Positions 1 through 11,300 of a stretch of 31,101 bases of DNA are shown here, piece after piece. The position numbers and the translations under genes were made by a program. The notes under the pieces are model-generated. The model made no database searches and was not told the DNA's origin. It was given only the letters and a program-made list of their open reading frames with translations. This DNA comes from a virus: positions 1-31,101 of the IMG/VR virus record IMGVR_UViG_3300030090_001208. One strand, 5' to 3'. How positions within the stretch are numbered: position 1 is the first letter of the stretch; the number at the start of each line of letters is the position of its first letter.

Positions 1-1416
1 CTTGGCACTATGAAATCTCAGAGAGACGCAGAAGAAAAACGTATTACAGATTTCAGAAACCAATTATTAGGAGACTTGTCACTAGGAAGCACAGGACTAA
101 ATCAACTAGGCATTGCAGACGAAAGAGGAATGAACCAGTTAGAAAGAGAGCTTGCACAACTTGAAGCAAGAAAAACTGGATTTAGTTCATCTATCTTAGA
201 CCAAATGCTACCAGGTGGTTTTGGAACTTTTGATGCTCAAAAAGGAGTTTTAACAACAGGTCTTCAAGATTTAAGAGACAAAAGACAAGCAGAGCTTGAT
301 AGAATATCTGACTTTGAATCAGGTATACTTACTAATGTAGATGACTATTCAACTCGTTTAGGCGAAATGGGCATAGCAGACGCTGACAAGATACAGGCAC
401 TGCGAGACGAAATAGCAGACTTACAAAAAAGCTCTGGTAGATTTTCTAGTGAATTAGGCTTCGACTTTGGCGATGAGCTTGCAGAACTTAGTGGCGTATC
501 AAGAGATGTAAACAGGCTATCTGATAAACGAGATGCTGAGTTACAAAGAATATCGGACTTTGAAACAAACCTTCTTGATACAGCAAGAGGTATCGAATCA
601 GCAGCAGAAACTGGTAGCATTTACAACGCAAACAATCTTAATGCGATTGAAGACGCCATAAGAGATTTAAAAGCAGACAGGGCAGGGTTTACTTCTGAGC
701 TTGATTTTGATTTTGGTAATGTAGATGACCCACTAACCCAAGGCGAAACTGCATTGGCAAACTTACAAGCAGAAAGAAAGACGGCACTAGACGACATACT
801 GTCTAATGTAGAAGGTTTCGGACCTGCGTTAGAAGGTCTTGAACTGTCAGACGAAGCAGGCATTAGAGACGTACAGTCAAACCTAAGAGAACAAAGAGGT
901 GCTTTATCAGAGTTTACAGGTGGTAGAGTAGACGACATCAAAGCACAAATTGCTTTAGGTCTTACAAGTGTTGACGAAAAACTTACAGAGCTAAGTGACA
1001 AAAGAAATGAAATAGAAACTCAAGCACAGGCTCTAAGAGATAAAATACTTAACGCTCAGTATTATGGCACAGCAGATTTAGCAGACCCTAATGCAGAGCT
1101 AACAGCCATGCAAGACCAAGTAGACTTATTTAATGCACAGCAAGCGTTAGATGAAATAGATGCAATTAGCAAAGAATTAAATTCTCAGCAATACAGACTA
1201 GAACAAGATGAAAGAAACGTGGAGCTTAGAAAACAAAAGGAGAGAGATGACATATTATCCATGATGGAAGGTGGTGTAGCGCAATTCCCAGAATTTGCAT
1301 TACAAGACCCAGTTGCTTTACAGACTTATTTAGCAATGTTAAATGATGAAGATGAGTTTACAAATACTGGAGTACCTGCATCATCAGCGTTTAGTCAAAA
1401 TATTATAAGGGCATAA
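1..1416 (+). CDS. Repeat-rich coiled-coil phage protein (5' end cut by the window)
   Basis: I do not recognise a family. The first Met is at base 10, but the frame is open to base 1 (L-G-T precede it) and that Met already lies inside a repeat, so this is the C-terminal part of a longer gene. Numbering from that Met, a motif like KRxAELxRISDF recurs at residues 5, 91, 173, 255 and (weakly) 331, about 76-86 residues apart. Each unit also tends to contain an L-x-x-GIADxxxI segment and a GF(S/T)SxLxFDFG segment. The protein is almost all Ala/Asp/Glu/Leu/Arg helix, strongly coiled-coil, with no Cys cluster or membrane segment. It lies directly upstream of two other helical proteins and the giant protein, so a virion or tail-fibre-like structural role is inferred from position only. 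The stop is 3 nt before the next start. Confidence 0.75.
   Translation, partial: LGTMKSQRDAEEKRITDFRNQLLGDLSLGSTGLNQLGIADERGMNQLERELAQLEARKTGFSSSILDQMLPGGFGTFDAQKGVLTTGLQDLRDKRQAELDRISDFESGILTNVDDYSTRLGEMGIADADKIQALRDEIADLQKSSGRFSSELGFDFGDELAELSGVSRDVNRLSDKRDAELQRISDFETNLLDTARGIESAAETGSIYNANNLNAIEDAIRDLKADRAGFTSELDFDFGNVDDPLTQGETALANLQAERKTALDDILSNVEGFGPALEGLELSDEAGIRDVQSNLREQRGALSEFTGGRVDDIKAQIALGLTSVDEKLTELSDKRNEIETQAQALRDKILNAQYYGTADLADPNAELTAMQDQVDLFNAQQALDEIDAISKELNSQQYRLEQDERNVELRKQKERDDILSMMEGGVAQFPEFALQDPVALQTYLAMLNDEDEFTNTGVPASSAFSQNIIRA
22..1020 (+). repeat. Imperfect protein-level tandem repeats of about 80 codons
   Basis: Successive units begin near bases 22, 280, 526, 772 and 1000, each opening with a K/R-R-x-A-E-L-x-R-I-S-D-F-like motif. 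The second and third units are closest (KRQAELDRISDF versus KRDAELQRISDF). The repeat is visible in protein and much less so in DNA, so it is an old duplication rather than a recent DNA repeat. Confidence 0.6.
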
Positions 1417-1419
1417 ATT

Positions 1420-2916
1420 ATGGCAAGCTTCGGTTTACAGCTATTAGGCATGGGAATGTCAGGCATCGGAATGATGCAGGCAAACAAACGTGCCAAAGAA
1501 GCAAGACAACTTCAAGAATACATGTTCCGAGAACAGATGGGATTACAAAGAGCCAACCTTGGGTTGGCTCAAGATGCATTCCGTCAAAGCATGGAAGAGA
1601 ACCAATACTTACGACAGATAGAACAACTTAACAGACTTATGGCTCAAGAGGAACGACAGTTCCAATTAGACGAGCTAGAGAAAAACAAACAAATACTTCT
1701 TGAAGAAAGACGAGAAGCGATAGAAAGACAGATAAAAGAAGACAAAGAAGCAGCCAAGCTTGCCGCTTTTAGAATGGAAAGACTTCTTAAAAATGAAGAG
1801 CTATCAGTACAAGAAAGAGAATTTGCAATACAACAGCTAAAAGAAGCACAGCGTATAGCACAGGGAGAAGCAGACGAAGACAAGAGAAGATTTTTAGAAG
1901 CGCAGGAACTAAGAAAAATAGAACGTGACTTCCAGATGCAGGAATACCAAGAAGCTAAAGCTTTGGCTGAAGGTGAAAAAGCAGAGCAAATGGCTTTCCG
2001 TGACAGAATAATGAACAACATAGATGGTCTAAGAACTGCTCTAAGCGAAACTGCGACTAAGCTTGGGGACATTCCAGAAATAGAAAGACTTACTCAAGGA
2101 GACATAAACGCAGAGACAGCTAGACGAACAAAGGAATATCAAAGCGACATAGACAGAGCAGCCGAAGCAGTTGCGTCTGTCAACGAAGCAAATTTAATTA
2201 GAGGTGGCATAGACGCAAGTTCTACAGCAACTGATGCTCGTGGCGAAATAGCAAGAAGAATTGCAGACGAATATCAAAGCGCAAGAATGAGAGCAGGAGA
2301 TGATGCACTATCATACATAACTGGTCAGAACCAAGCACTCAACGCAAACCTAGATGCTATACTTGGCAGACGTGGTGCAATACTAGACGAGACTGCAAAA
2401 ATAGGTGGCGTAGGTATTGACCAAATGATGCAGATGCAAAATCTTCCATCAAGTCTGGGCATTTATAATATGGCAAGCTCTCTACCTACTGGCGTCTACG
2501 ATAGAAACACATTATCAGCAGGAAACTATCGTTCACCTGTAAATATGTCTTCTGCTATTTACTCAGGTCTATCACCTATTGCAAGCATGGCACAATACAG
2601 AAACATACCATCTTTATCGACAAACCAAGGGTTTAATGTTAAATCTGGAATATTTGCTCCAACACCAATAAGCACACCAAACGCAAGCACTTATATGGGC
2701 AATGCAAATAATATTGGTAGTAATTTATTAACCAGTGCAACAAGTGGTTATACAAACGCTATGACAAACTTAGCAAATGCAAGCTCTGGTTTTGGAACAG
2801 ACTTGGCTGAAGTAGGAGCAGATGCTTCGTCAACACAGTATGGTAAAGAGTTTGATGAGTTTCTTTTTGGTAAACTTGGTCAAGCAAAAGATTATTTAAG
2901 TAATATATTTAGGTAG
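1420..2916 (+). CDS. Putative internal virion (ejection) protein with N-terminal hydrophobic segment and long coiled coil
   Basis: This is a 498-aa protein. Residues 2-20 are Gly/Met-rich and hydrophobic, possibly a membrane-inserting helix. Residues about 22-200 are a continuous Gln/Glu/Arg-rich coiled coil, 200-330 are helical, and the last 150 are Ser/Asn/Thr-rich. A hydrophobic glycine-rich N terminus followed by a coiled coil recalls T7 gp14-type internal virion proteins. The comparison rests on architecture, and on the gene being followed by a 794-aa and then a giant gene, the same order as T7 gp14-gp15-gp16. I see no enzymatic motif. The start codon lies 3 nt after the previous stop, so translation is probably coupled. 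Role is inferred, not recognised by sequence identity. Confidence 0.6.
   Translation: MASFGLQLLGMGMSGIGMMQANKRAKEARQLQEYMFREQMGLQRANLGLAQDAFRQSMEENQYLRQIEQLNRLMAQEERQFQLDELEKNKQILLEERREAIERQIKEDKEAAKLAAFRMERLLKNEELSVQEREFAIQQLKEAQRIAQGEADEDKRRFLEAQELRKIERDFQMQEYQEAKALAEGEKAEQMAFRDRIMNNIDGLRTALSETATKLGDIPEIERLTQGDINAETARRTKEYQSDIDRAAEAVASVNEANLIRGGIDASSTATDARGEIARRIADEYQSARMRAGDDALSYITGQNQALNANLDAILGRRGAILDETAKIGGVGIDQMMQMQNLPSSLGIYNMASSLPTGVYDRNTLSAGNYRSPVNMSSAIYSGLSPIASMAQYRNIPSLSTNQGFNVKSGIFAPTPISTPNASTYMGNANNIGSNLLTSATSGYTNAMTNLANASSGFGTDLAEVGADASSTQYGKEFDEFLFGKLGQAKDYLSNIFR
1550..1570 (+). repeat. Intragenic 9-bp hairpin with 3-nt loop
   Basis: GAGCCAACC (1550-1558) and GGTTGGCTC (1562-1570) are perfect reverse complements around a TTG loop, inside the coiled-coil part of the 498-aa gene. 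It is GC-rich compared with its AT-rich surroundings. A stem of this length can arise by chance in 31 kb, so no function is claimed. Confidence 0.4.
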
Positions 2917-2921
2917 AAAGT

Positions 2922-5306
2922 ATGGTAGATTTTAGCGCAATAGCAAGTGGTTTTCGTCAACAAAGAAAAGACGACAGAGCAACAAGAAAAGACATAGCAG
3001 ATACTTTTGCACAGTTTAGGAAAGATAATCCTTATGCTACGTTAGACGAGCTAACAGATAGAATAAGTTCTTTAACTGGTGGAAGAAACTATCTCAGAGC
3101 AGGCTTGCCAGAAGTTAGTGTTTTAAATCAAATCGCAGACACTAACCTACAAAACAAGCAAAATAAAGAATACATGGATAACTTAAATAGAAGAAGCGAG
3201 ACTAATGAATTAGTAGACAGCTACAAAACCAAAGCCATGGAATTTTTAAAATCATCAATAGAATCGTCAGGAACTTTATTAAGTCCTGAAACTATTAATG
3301 AACAATTACAAAGATTAAAAAATGATTTTGCAAAATCAAACAACATAAACATTGGCATGGATAATGACCCATTTGGTTTATATGCTTCACTAGATACTAT
3401 ATTTACTCCAGAGAATGCACAAAAGTTTCAATTAAATTTTCAAAATCAAGCAAGAGACCAAGTTCTTCCTATGCTTAAAAACGCTATACAAAAAGATGGC
3501 GTTATATCAAAAGACGAAATAGCTAATATACTTAGACTTACAAAAATAGACAAGACAACATTGGTAAACGAATTTATTCCTGCTGTAGAGCAGGAATACC
3601 AAGAAGAACAAGGCACAAAGTTTTTAAACATGACTTCAAGTATGCATGCTGAAATAGATAATTTTCTTGCAGGAGAAGAAATGGATTGGAGAGATGGTAA
3701 GTCAGGAGATTTAGAAGCTTTGACACTATCCCATATGAAAGAGTATTTAAAAAATCTAGCAGTACCAATTCCATCAGAAGCAATGCTTAAAAGAGTAATT
3801 AAAAGAAGAGTAAATAATATAATAACAAATTGGGAAGATAAAAAAGTAGCATTTCAACAGGAAGGAGAAGAAAAACTTCTAAATTATCAAAAAGAAATTG
3901 CAGCAAAAATTGAAGAACAATTAAATAATCCAAAAAGCAATCTTTATAAAGCTTATGAAGCAGGCGACACTGAAGAAGTAGAAAATCTTATAGCACAAGA
4001 AATTAAAACACTGACATTAAGTGGAAACAAAAACGTACCATCACCATTAGAAAGATATTTTGGTAAAGAAAATATGAAAAATGTTTTAGCAAATATTCAA
4101 TCTAGCGTTAAATCAACAATGAACGTAACAGTTAAGGCAATTCAAGAAGACCAAAGAGATAACCTTAAAACAATAAACGAAAAAGCAATAGAAGCAAGTA
4201 AAAAAGCAGTTGCAAAACTTATAGAAGATACGAACAATAGCATTCTTATGACTTTTGGTAAGCCTGATAAACCAACACCAAACTCAAAGCTAGGCAATTT
4301 TGGTGTAACTGGCAATGTACCTACTGCCGTAATTAATTTAGCTAAAAAATATTATTTAGACCAAACATCGCAAGATATGATTATTAACGCATTGGAAGGA
4401 TACCCTGATAATGAAGGCACAACCTCAACTGACATTTATCAGTATATAGAGAAAAATTTATCTGGCTTGCTTAGACCAATAGATGGAGTGACAAGCGCAT
4501 TAGCACAAACAACTACAAGTAATCTTGGTGCTTTTGGTGATATAAAAACATTTACTGAATTTATTAACAAATACAACAAAGACTTTGAACCAATTCTATC
4601 TCAAATCCAAGACAACATAATTAACTTAGACTTGTCAGACCCACAAGGTGCAGACAAACTTAACCAATATAAGTTACAAATAAAAAGTGTCTTAGCAAGA
4701 GCAGAACAAGTAATGGAAAATGCAGAAAGAACTGAAGACACTTGGATATTAAATGCTCAACCTGACCAATGGAGAAGAGAAGACGCTAACAAAGCTTTTA
4801 AATCAATACAAGAAACATTAAACAAACTTGATGCAGAAGCGTCAGAAAAAATGGATAAATTAACGCCTCCAACAGTAGGAGGCACTGGTACTAATGATGA
4901 CGAAGTACAATCATTAATAGAAAAAACCAAAGACCAAAATTTACAATATTCTCAAGATGATGCTAAAGCCGATATGAAAAAGTTGTTTGACCAAAGAGCA
5001 ACGGACTTTTTTAATACTTTGATAAACGAAGGTCTAACGTCTCTTACTGGAAAATCAAAAAGTATTTACAGTTCAAGCATAGTAAATCATTTCCGTGGTG
5101 GTGGACCAGCATCAGCACTTGGAAATAAAAGAAGCGATATTAGTGTATCCACATTAGAAGACATAAATAACTTTTTAAGTGATGTAAGGAACGTAAGACT
5201 TATTGTTCAAGATAAGAGAAAAATGCAAGAATTTATAGATAACCCTAAAGAATTTTTAGAACAAGATATAGGAAGTTTAAAAGATATTTTAACGCAAAAT
5301 TTTTAA
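2922..5306 (+). CDS. Putative internal virion protein, all-helical, 794 aa
   Basis: This is a 794-aa, Lys/Asn/Glu-rich, almost entirely helical protein without signal peptide, membrane segment or catalytic motif that I can see. The N terminus (FRQQRKDDRATRKD, then a segment ending in SSLTGGRNYLRAGLPE at about residues 49-64) resembles, from memory, N termini of large proteins next to the ejection genes of marine podoviruses. I cannot verify this. Length is close to T7 gp15 (747 aa), and it sits between the gp14-like gene and the giant gene, so a gp15-like ejection-tube role is inferred. The start ATG follows the previous stop by 5 nt and is preceded by an AGG-type ribosome site. Its base composition is the most AT-rich of the virion block. 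Confidence 0.55.
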   Translation: MVDFSAIASGFRQQRKDDRATRKDIADTFAQFRKDNPYATLDELTDRISSLTGGRNYLRAGLPEVSVLNQIADTNLQNKQNKEYMDNLNRRSETNELVDSYKTKAMEFLKSSIESSGTLLSPETINEQLQRLKNDFAKSNNINIGMDNDPFGLYASLDTIFTPENAQKFQLNFQNQARDQVLPMLKNAIQKDGVISKDEIANILRLTKIDKTTLVNEFIPAVEQEYQEEQGTKFLNMTSSMHAEIDNFLAGEEMDWRDGKSGDLEALTLSHMKEYLKNLAVPIPSEAMLKRVIKRRVNNIITNWEDKKVAFQQEGEEKLLNYQKEIAAKIEEQLNNPKSNLYKAYEAGDTEEVENLIAQEIKTLTLSGNKNVPSPLERYFGKENMKNVLANIQSSVKSTMNVTVKAIQEDQRDNLKTINEKAIEASKKAVAKLIEDTNNSILMTFGKPDKPTPNSKLGNFGVTGNVPTAVINLAKKYYLDQTSQDMIINALEGYPDNEGTTSTDIYQYIEKNLSGLLRPIDGVTSALAQTTTSNLGAFGDIKTFTEFINKYNKDFEPILSQIQDNIINLDLSDPQGADKLNQYKLQIKSVLARAEQVMENAERTEDTWILNAQPDQWRREDANKAFKSIQETLNKLDAEASEKMDKLTPPTVGGTGTNDDEVQSLIEKTKDQNLQYSQDDAKADMKKLFDQRATDFFNTLINEGLTSLTGKSKSIYSSSIVNHFRGGGPASALGNKRSDISVSTLEDINNFLSDVRNVRLIVQDKRKMQEFIDNPKEFLEQDIGSLKDILTQNF

Positions 5307-5335
5307 TTAACCCATAACGGATACTGGAGTACCAA

Positions 5336-8300
5336 ATGGAAAAAAGTTACTTTGATGGCATTGACCTTAGTGCCGATTTAAAAGCACCTACTTTAGAGCA
5401 AGCAGATTATTCTCAATCTATTGACCCTAAAAAAATATTAGAAAATCCATCGTTTCTTAGAGATTTAAGAGACTATTACGAAGAACAAGAAGGAAGAGCA
5501 ATACATTGGTCAGACGACCAACTGATTGATGCCTTTTATGCTGACTCAACTTGGAGAGAATTTAATACAGTTTCTGCCATAGGTGGTGCATTTGAACCTT
5601 GGGGAATGGGAAAAGAGTCCAGAGAACGTGCAAAAAGAATTGAGTCCGTCTGGAAACAACTACCTATGTTCTGGCAGGAAGGTGGGAGAGGAGCCGCTAC
5701 TGCTCTCCCAGACATTCTAGGAGCAATGGCTTCAGACCCTCTTAACTTTGTACCAGTAGGAGCCGCATATAATGTAGCCAAAGCAGGGGTCATTGGAGGA
5801 AAGACATTACTTGGTGCAACTGCAAAAGGTGTTGGTTCTGCGGCTTTGGCAGAAGGTGGTATTTCTGGCGCACAAGAAGGTATAGTTAATCTATCAGGTC
5901 AGGTAAGAGACAAAGGACTTGGTCTGCGAGAGAATGTAAGTCTAGGTGAATTAGGAACAGCGACAGCCGCAGGAGCAGTCTTGGGTGGTGTAGCAGGTAG
6001 TGCTTTAGGTCTTCCTGCAGCTATATTTGGTGCAAGAAAAGGAAAACAAGTTGTAGATGGTTTACTTGCAAAAGGTCTTACAAGGGAAGAGATAGCACGT
6101 CTTGACCAAGAACAGCTTGTAAGTATTGCTGAAGCAGAAGGTTTAATAGCTCCTCCAGACGCAGCAGACGTACAGAGAGCAGCCAACGCTGCAGACGAAA
6201 AAGAAGTAGAAAAACCTACAATAGAAACTTTAATAGAAGAACAGCGTGAAATAGTAAGACGTCTCAAATCAGAAGGTGCAGATGCTGAAGAGATGGAAGA
6301 CGTATTAGTTCTTCTTGAACAGATAAGTGTATTCAAAGAGAAAACACAGCCGAATTTAGAAAGACAAATAGATGTATTAGAAAGAAAAGGTGATGAAGCA
6401 TCTTTAAACAAAGCAAGGAAAAAAAGAAAAGCATTAAATGATACTCTTTTGCGTATTTCTAATATTGAATCACAAGACTTATCTGAATTTGACGGAGACG
6501 CAAAAGCAGCTCTAAAGGCTATCATAGACAATCCATATGGCAAACCAGTTGTAGGAATTAAACCTGAAGAACCTAAACCTAAAGCGAAGGCAGCTGATGC
6601 AAATGTAGTAGATACAGACGTAGACGCACCAGATGCAGAAGCAGAAGTAGAAACTCCTGAAGATATAGACGCAGAAGTAGAAGCAATAAATAAAGCTGAT
6701 GAAGAAAGACTGAAATTTTTTAATGGTAGCTTTGAAGACGCTTTACGACTTGAAGAAGCAGGTATAGACCCTGCTTCAATAACAGGAACAGGACCTAAAG
6801 GTAAGGTAACAAAAAAACAAGTAGACGAAATAATTGCAAGTAGACAAAAAACTGAGCAAACTGACCCTGATATTCAAAAAGAGTTCGATGAAGATTTTGA
6901 TAGTTTTTTAACCATTAGTGGAAAATTTGAAACAGATGCTGAACTTGCCAAAGCAAGAGCAGAGTATGCTAGAGCATTTGAAAAGCTTCATAAATTAGAC
7001 GAAGGCACAATTCAACAACGTGACGAATTGGCAAAAGCCCTAGCACCTGAGAAAGACTGGATTGCAGACAATCAATTAACTCCAGATGAAATAAAACAAT
7101 TCAAAAAAATAAAAAGAAGAATACAGGCAGACATTTCTAAATCTCCAGAAGATTCAAATTTAAGGTTAGATGGAGTTTTAGATGCAAAAGCAAGAACTCA
7201 ATTTTTAAATTTTAGAGCTAACAAACAAGGCAAAGCTAGAACTACTGGCGAATCAATAGATAGAGCAGGGCAATTAACTACAGCAGGCAGAGAACCTGAG
7301 TCTGGTAAGATACAAGGCATACTTAAAAAAGGAGAGTTTACTGGCGAAGGAGGTGGTTCACCTGGCAGTTTAAAATTTGGTGGTAGAAAGTTTGCTAAGT
7401 ATGCAGAGAGAGAAGAAGCATTTAGAATTTCTAAAAAAGCAAGAAAAGACAGCATAAATAGACTTGTACGTTTCGTAGTTGGCGATAAAGGAATGACTGT
7501 TATTGATGCTGACAATAACCAAGTAAGAGTTGGTAAAGGCACAACAGTTATAGCAGACGGACATACAAGAAAAGTTTACAAAGACGATGAAACTGCTTTT
7601 AAAAGAACAGGATTAAAAGCTCCAAAAAATGATGAGCAAGAAAGAATGATTACTAAATCCACTAGAAAAGGATTTACTAATGAAGAAAAAATAGCTCAAG
7701 CAGCAAGAGTAGGAGACTTTGATAAGATAGCCGAAATCATGGCTATTATGAGAGCAGAAAGAGAAGGTAAAATACCACAAGACCAAGGTAAAACAACACC
7801 AAATAATGTAGACATACCTACTACCTCTGGCAGTAAAAGAGTTATTGTACAAAGTAAAACAAATCCTAATGACGTTAGGATTATTTCTAAGAAGCAACTT
7901 GCAGACGGCAAAGGTATTGAAGCAATCATTGGTCAAAAGGGTGGAGCTGCCTCAGACCCAAATAACTGGACTATTAAATATGCTCCTGCTGATACAAATG
8001 TTTATGGAAGAAAGTTAAAAGAGCTTTTTGACAGCCTACCAGACGAAGAAGGTAAACCAAAAGCAGGAGAAAAATTTGAGTCTGATACTGCAAAAGGAAC
8101 AGGCGAACCTATAGATTTAGAAGACGCATTAGAGTTAGAGTTAGAAATACTGCCAGAAGATTTAGAAGCAATAGACAATTATAATTTTCTTCAAAAGACT
8201 TTGTTTCCTAAAGGAGGTAAATTTGCAGACAAAGGCGAAACATTTTTTGTTGATGCAAATTCAAAAGGTACAAAAGTTGTTATAAAGTACGGAAGTTTAA

Positions 8301-11300
8301 AAGAAGCTATATTAAATGTAGGTATGCATGCAAGGTGGGCTTCAACAAGACAAGGTCATCAGTTAGTTATAGATACTCTAAAAAAATTACATGAAATAGA
8401 AAAAAGAGTTGTACCTCCAGAGGGTATAGTAGACACAAAAACATCAAGAAAAAAATCAATAGCAGACATAGAGAATGTATTTAAAGGATACAGTGCAGAA
8501 GAGATAGCTGCAGCTAAACGTCTAATTGAAAATCTAGGTGGCAATTTAGGATTAGGACCTAACATAACTTCATTACAAGGCAGAGGTCAGTTTTATAAAT
8601 TTAGAGCAGATACAAAAGACGTGTATGGTGGTTTTGTAGGAGACAGCAAAACAAAAAAACAGCCTTACTTTACAAGACCAAGTATAAACAGACCATTTAT
8701 TAATATACCTAATGAAGTTACAAGTCCAAAAGATATAAATATAAATAGTCCAATAAATGTAAAACTTTTACATGAGGTTGCTCATTGGGGTTATGACAAT
8801 ATTTTAACTACCGAAGACAAAATAAACTTCTTAACTATGATGTCTAAATACTACGAAGACGGCATGTTAAATGTAGAAAAAATAGACGAAGGTTCATACT
8901 CAAGCCCAAATAAACCAATGGAATCAGGTAAAGCACAAGCATTTATTGGTAACGCACTCGAAAGTCCTCAAGAATTTTTTGCAAATCAATTCTCTGTTTG
9001 GGCAGGAAGACAAGACGAGAAGCTTGTTATAAAAGACGAGGGCTTTTGGAAAAAAATGTTAGGCTATATCAAAGGAACATTTGATAGATATTTCTACGAT
9101 ACTCCTATTGACCCTGATTTAGAGCCTTTATTTTTAAAACTACTTCCAAACAAAGAAGAAATTGGAAAAAGAAGTATGGGCGTTACAGAGCCTAAGACTA
9201 AAGCAGGAAAAGCAATTAAAGAAAAACATACTCAATTCAAACTTATTAGAGATAAATTGCAAAGAATTGTAGATGAATATGACGAAGACGAAAGCAATCC
9301 TGATGCAATAATCAGAGGGTTTATTGAAGATGGTTGGTTCTTGGCTAACGTAGTTTACAACAAGAAAAGAAGTGGCGAGTTTAAAATGATGAGTAAGTAT
9401 TCTAAATTACTTATCAGAGAAAGACTAAAAGACATTAACACTATTATTAATCAAGCAAGTGGAGCAGGAGAAGGAATAAACTGGGTACAGTTGGCTTCAG
9501 AAATAGGTAATGGTGGAGAAGCAGGAAACATGGGTCTAAGTATTGTTAATCCTGCCAATAAAGAAAGAGCGGCAAAAAATCTAATTGAGTTATATAAAAA
9601 GGGATACACTGGAGAGTTTAAAGGTGGAGAAAGATTCGAAGTTATAGGAGATGACGGAGAAGTTATTGGTTATAACTATGGAAACATAAAAGAACTAGAC
9701 CGAACAGCTATGGAACGTATGTTTGATTATGCGTTAGAAAGTCTTGAAGCTCACTTCCAAAAAGTAGAAGACACAAATCTTGATATGGCAGGAAGCATAA
9801 TTGAAAAAGAACCTGCGATAGTCTCTAAAAAGAAAGCAGACGGAGGTGGTGAATCAAGAACATTAAAGAGAATAAAAAATAAATCCAATGCTGATTTTAC
9901 AGAAACTGTTGGTAACGCAAAGACAACTTTCAAATCAAAAAAGAATGTTAAAAATAAAAAGAACAGCAGTAAAGTAAATCCTGAGACTGCTCCAGAACTA
10001 GCATCTAAAAGTCTTTCTGCACTTGCAAAGTTATTTAAAAAACATCTTGGCACAGATTACGGCAGACAAATAGCAGAACAAATGATTAGAAAATCAAAAA
10101 CAAGGTCAATGCCTAAAGTGCAAAAGAACTACAAAGTTAGAAGAGAATTTGTAGATATGTATTTGCCAGACCTTAAACAACGTATGAATGAGGCTATAGA
10201 AGCAGGCGACAACGAAATTGCAAAAGAAATACAATTTGAAATAACAAGACGGAATGCAAAGAAAAAAGCAAAAGCCGAAGGTAAAAACACATCAGAATAC
10301 GTAGGTTATATTGGCAAGAGCGATAAGATAAACAGAATGATAGACGTTGAAAGAAACGATTTAACAGGCGTTCAAGTAGAAGACGGCATACCTGCCAACG
10401 CAAGACCAATGGTGAAAGAAATTCTTTCTTACGTTACTCATCGTGACCCAGAAAGAATGATAGCCGCTAGAACACTGATATACAGAGCGTTAAACTTAAT
10501 GGGTAAAGTATCAAGGTTAGACGATGGTCTTAATCCTATACTATCTAAGAATATATCTAGGTTAATTAATACAGACTATACAAGAAAAGGTTCAGAAGAT
10601 TTTGTCGATTACAAAGGAGGAGACTTTGCTGTACTCAGAAATTTATTTAGAACACTTGGTGTAGAATTAGATAGAAGTCCAGGCGATGAAACAGTAAGAC
10701 TTATGTCTTCTATAGCTATGAGAGCTACAATGTCTCCAGAAGATTTAGATGTAGTTCGTTTTGGCTTTAATAAAATGAACCCAGAAACTCAGTCTAAAAT
10801 TAGAAGCGACTTTGAAAGAGGCACTGGTGTAGTTCTTAAACAAGAAGGTGCGCCAGACGAAGTTATGGAAGAGTACATGTTAATTGATTGGCTGTCTGGT
10901 AAAGCACAACAATATCATGCAGGAGAACTAAGCCCATCAAAAATAGTTGATGAGTTAGACGCAGGAATAGATTCAAGACTTAATCCTAAGTATGGAGTGG
11001 CTGATTTATACAGAGTGATTACATCAACAATGAGCGACAATAGAGAACAAGTAGCTTACATGATGAATGGTCTTGTCAAAGATGACGTATTTAAAGATAA
11101 ATATTTTGGAATAACAACTCTTTACGGAGACATGTTTGTATCAAATAGAAGAGGAGGCATAGAATTTCCAATAGATGATGGAGTTGCCGTACATTCTTCT
11201 TATGCTTCAGACGTTGCTCAGTCTGCATGGCAACAATCTTCTAAGTCCAGAAGAGAAAAGATTATTAAATTTGTAGAGGGTGGTGTTGGACAAAATGATA

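Noticed and set aside
5899-6543. 214-codon minus-strand frame inside the giant gene
   Set aside because: It mirrors the regular codon use of the real plus-strand gene, gives a Ser/Ala/Pro-rich product without a ribosome site or fold, and the giant frame is continuous here.
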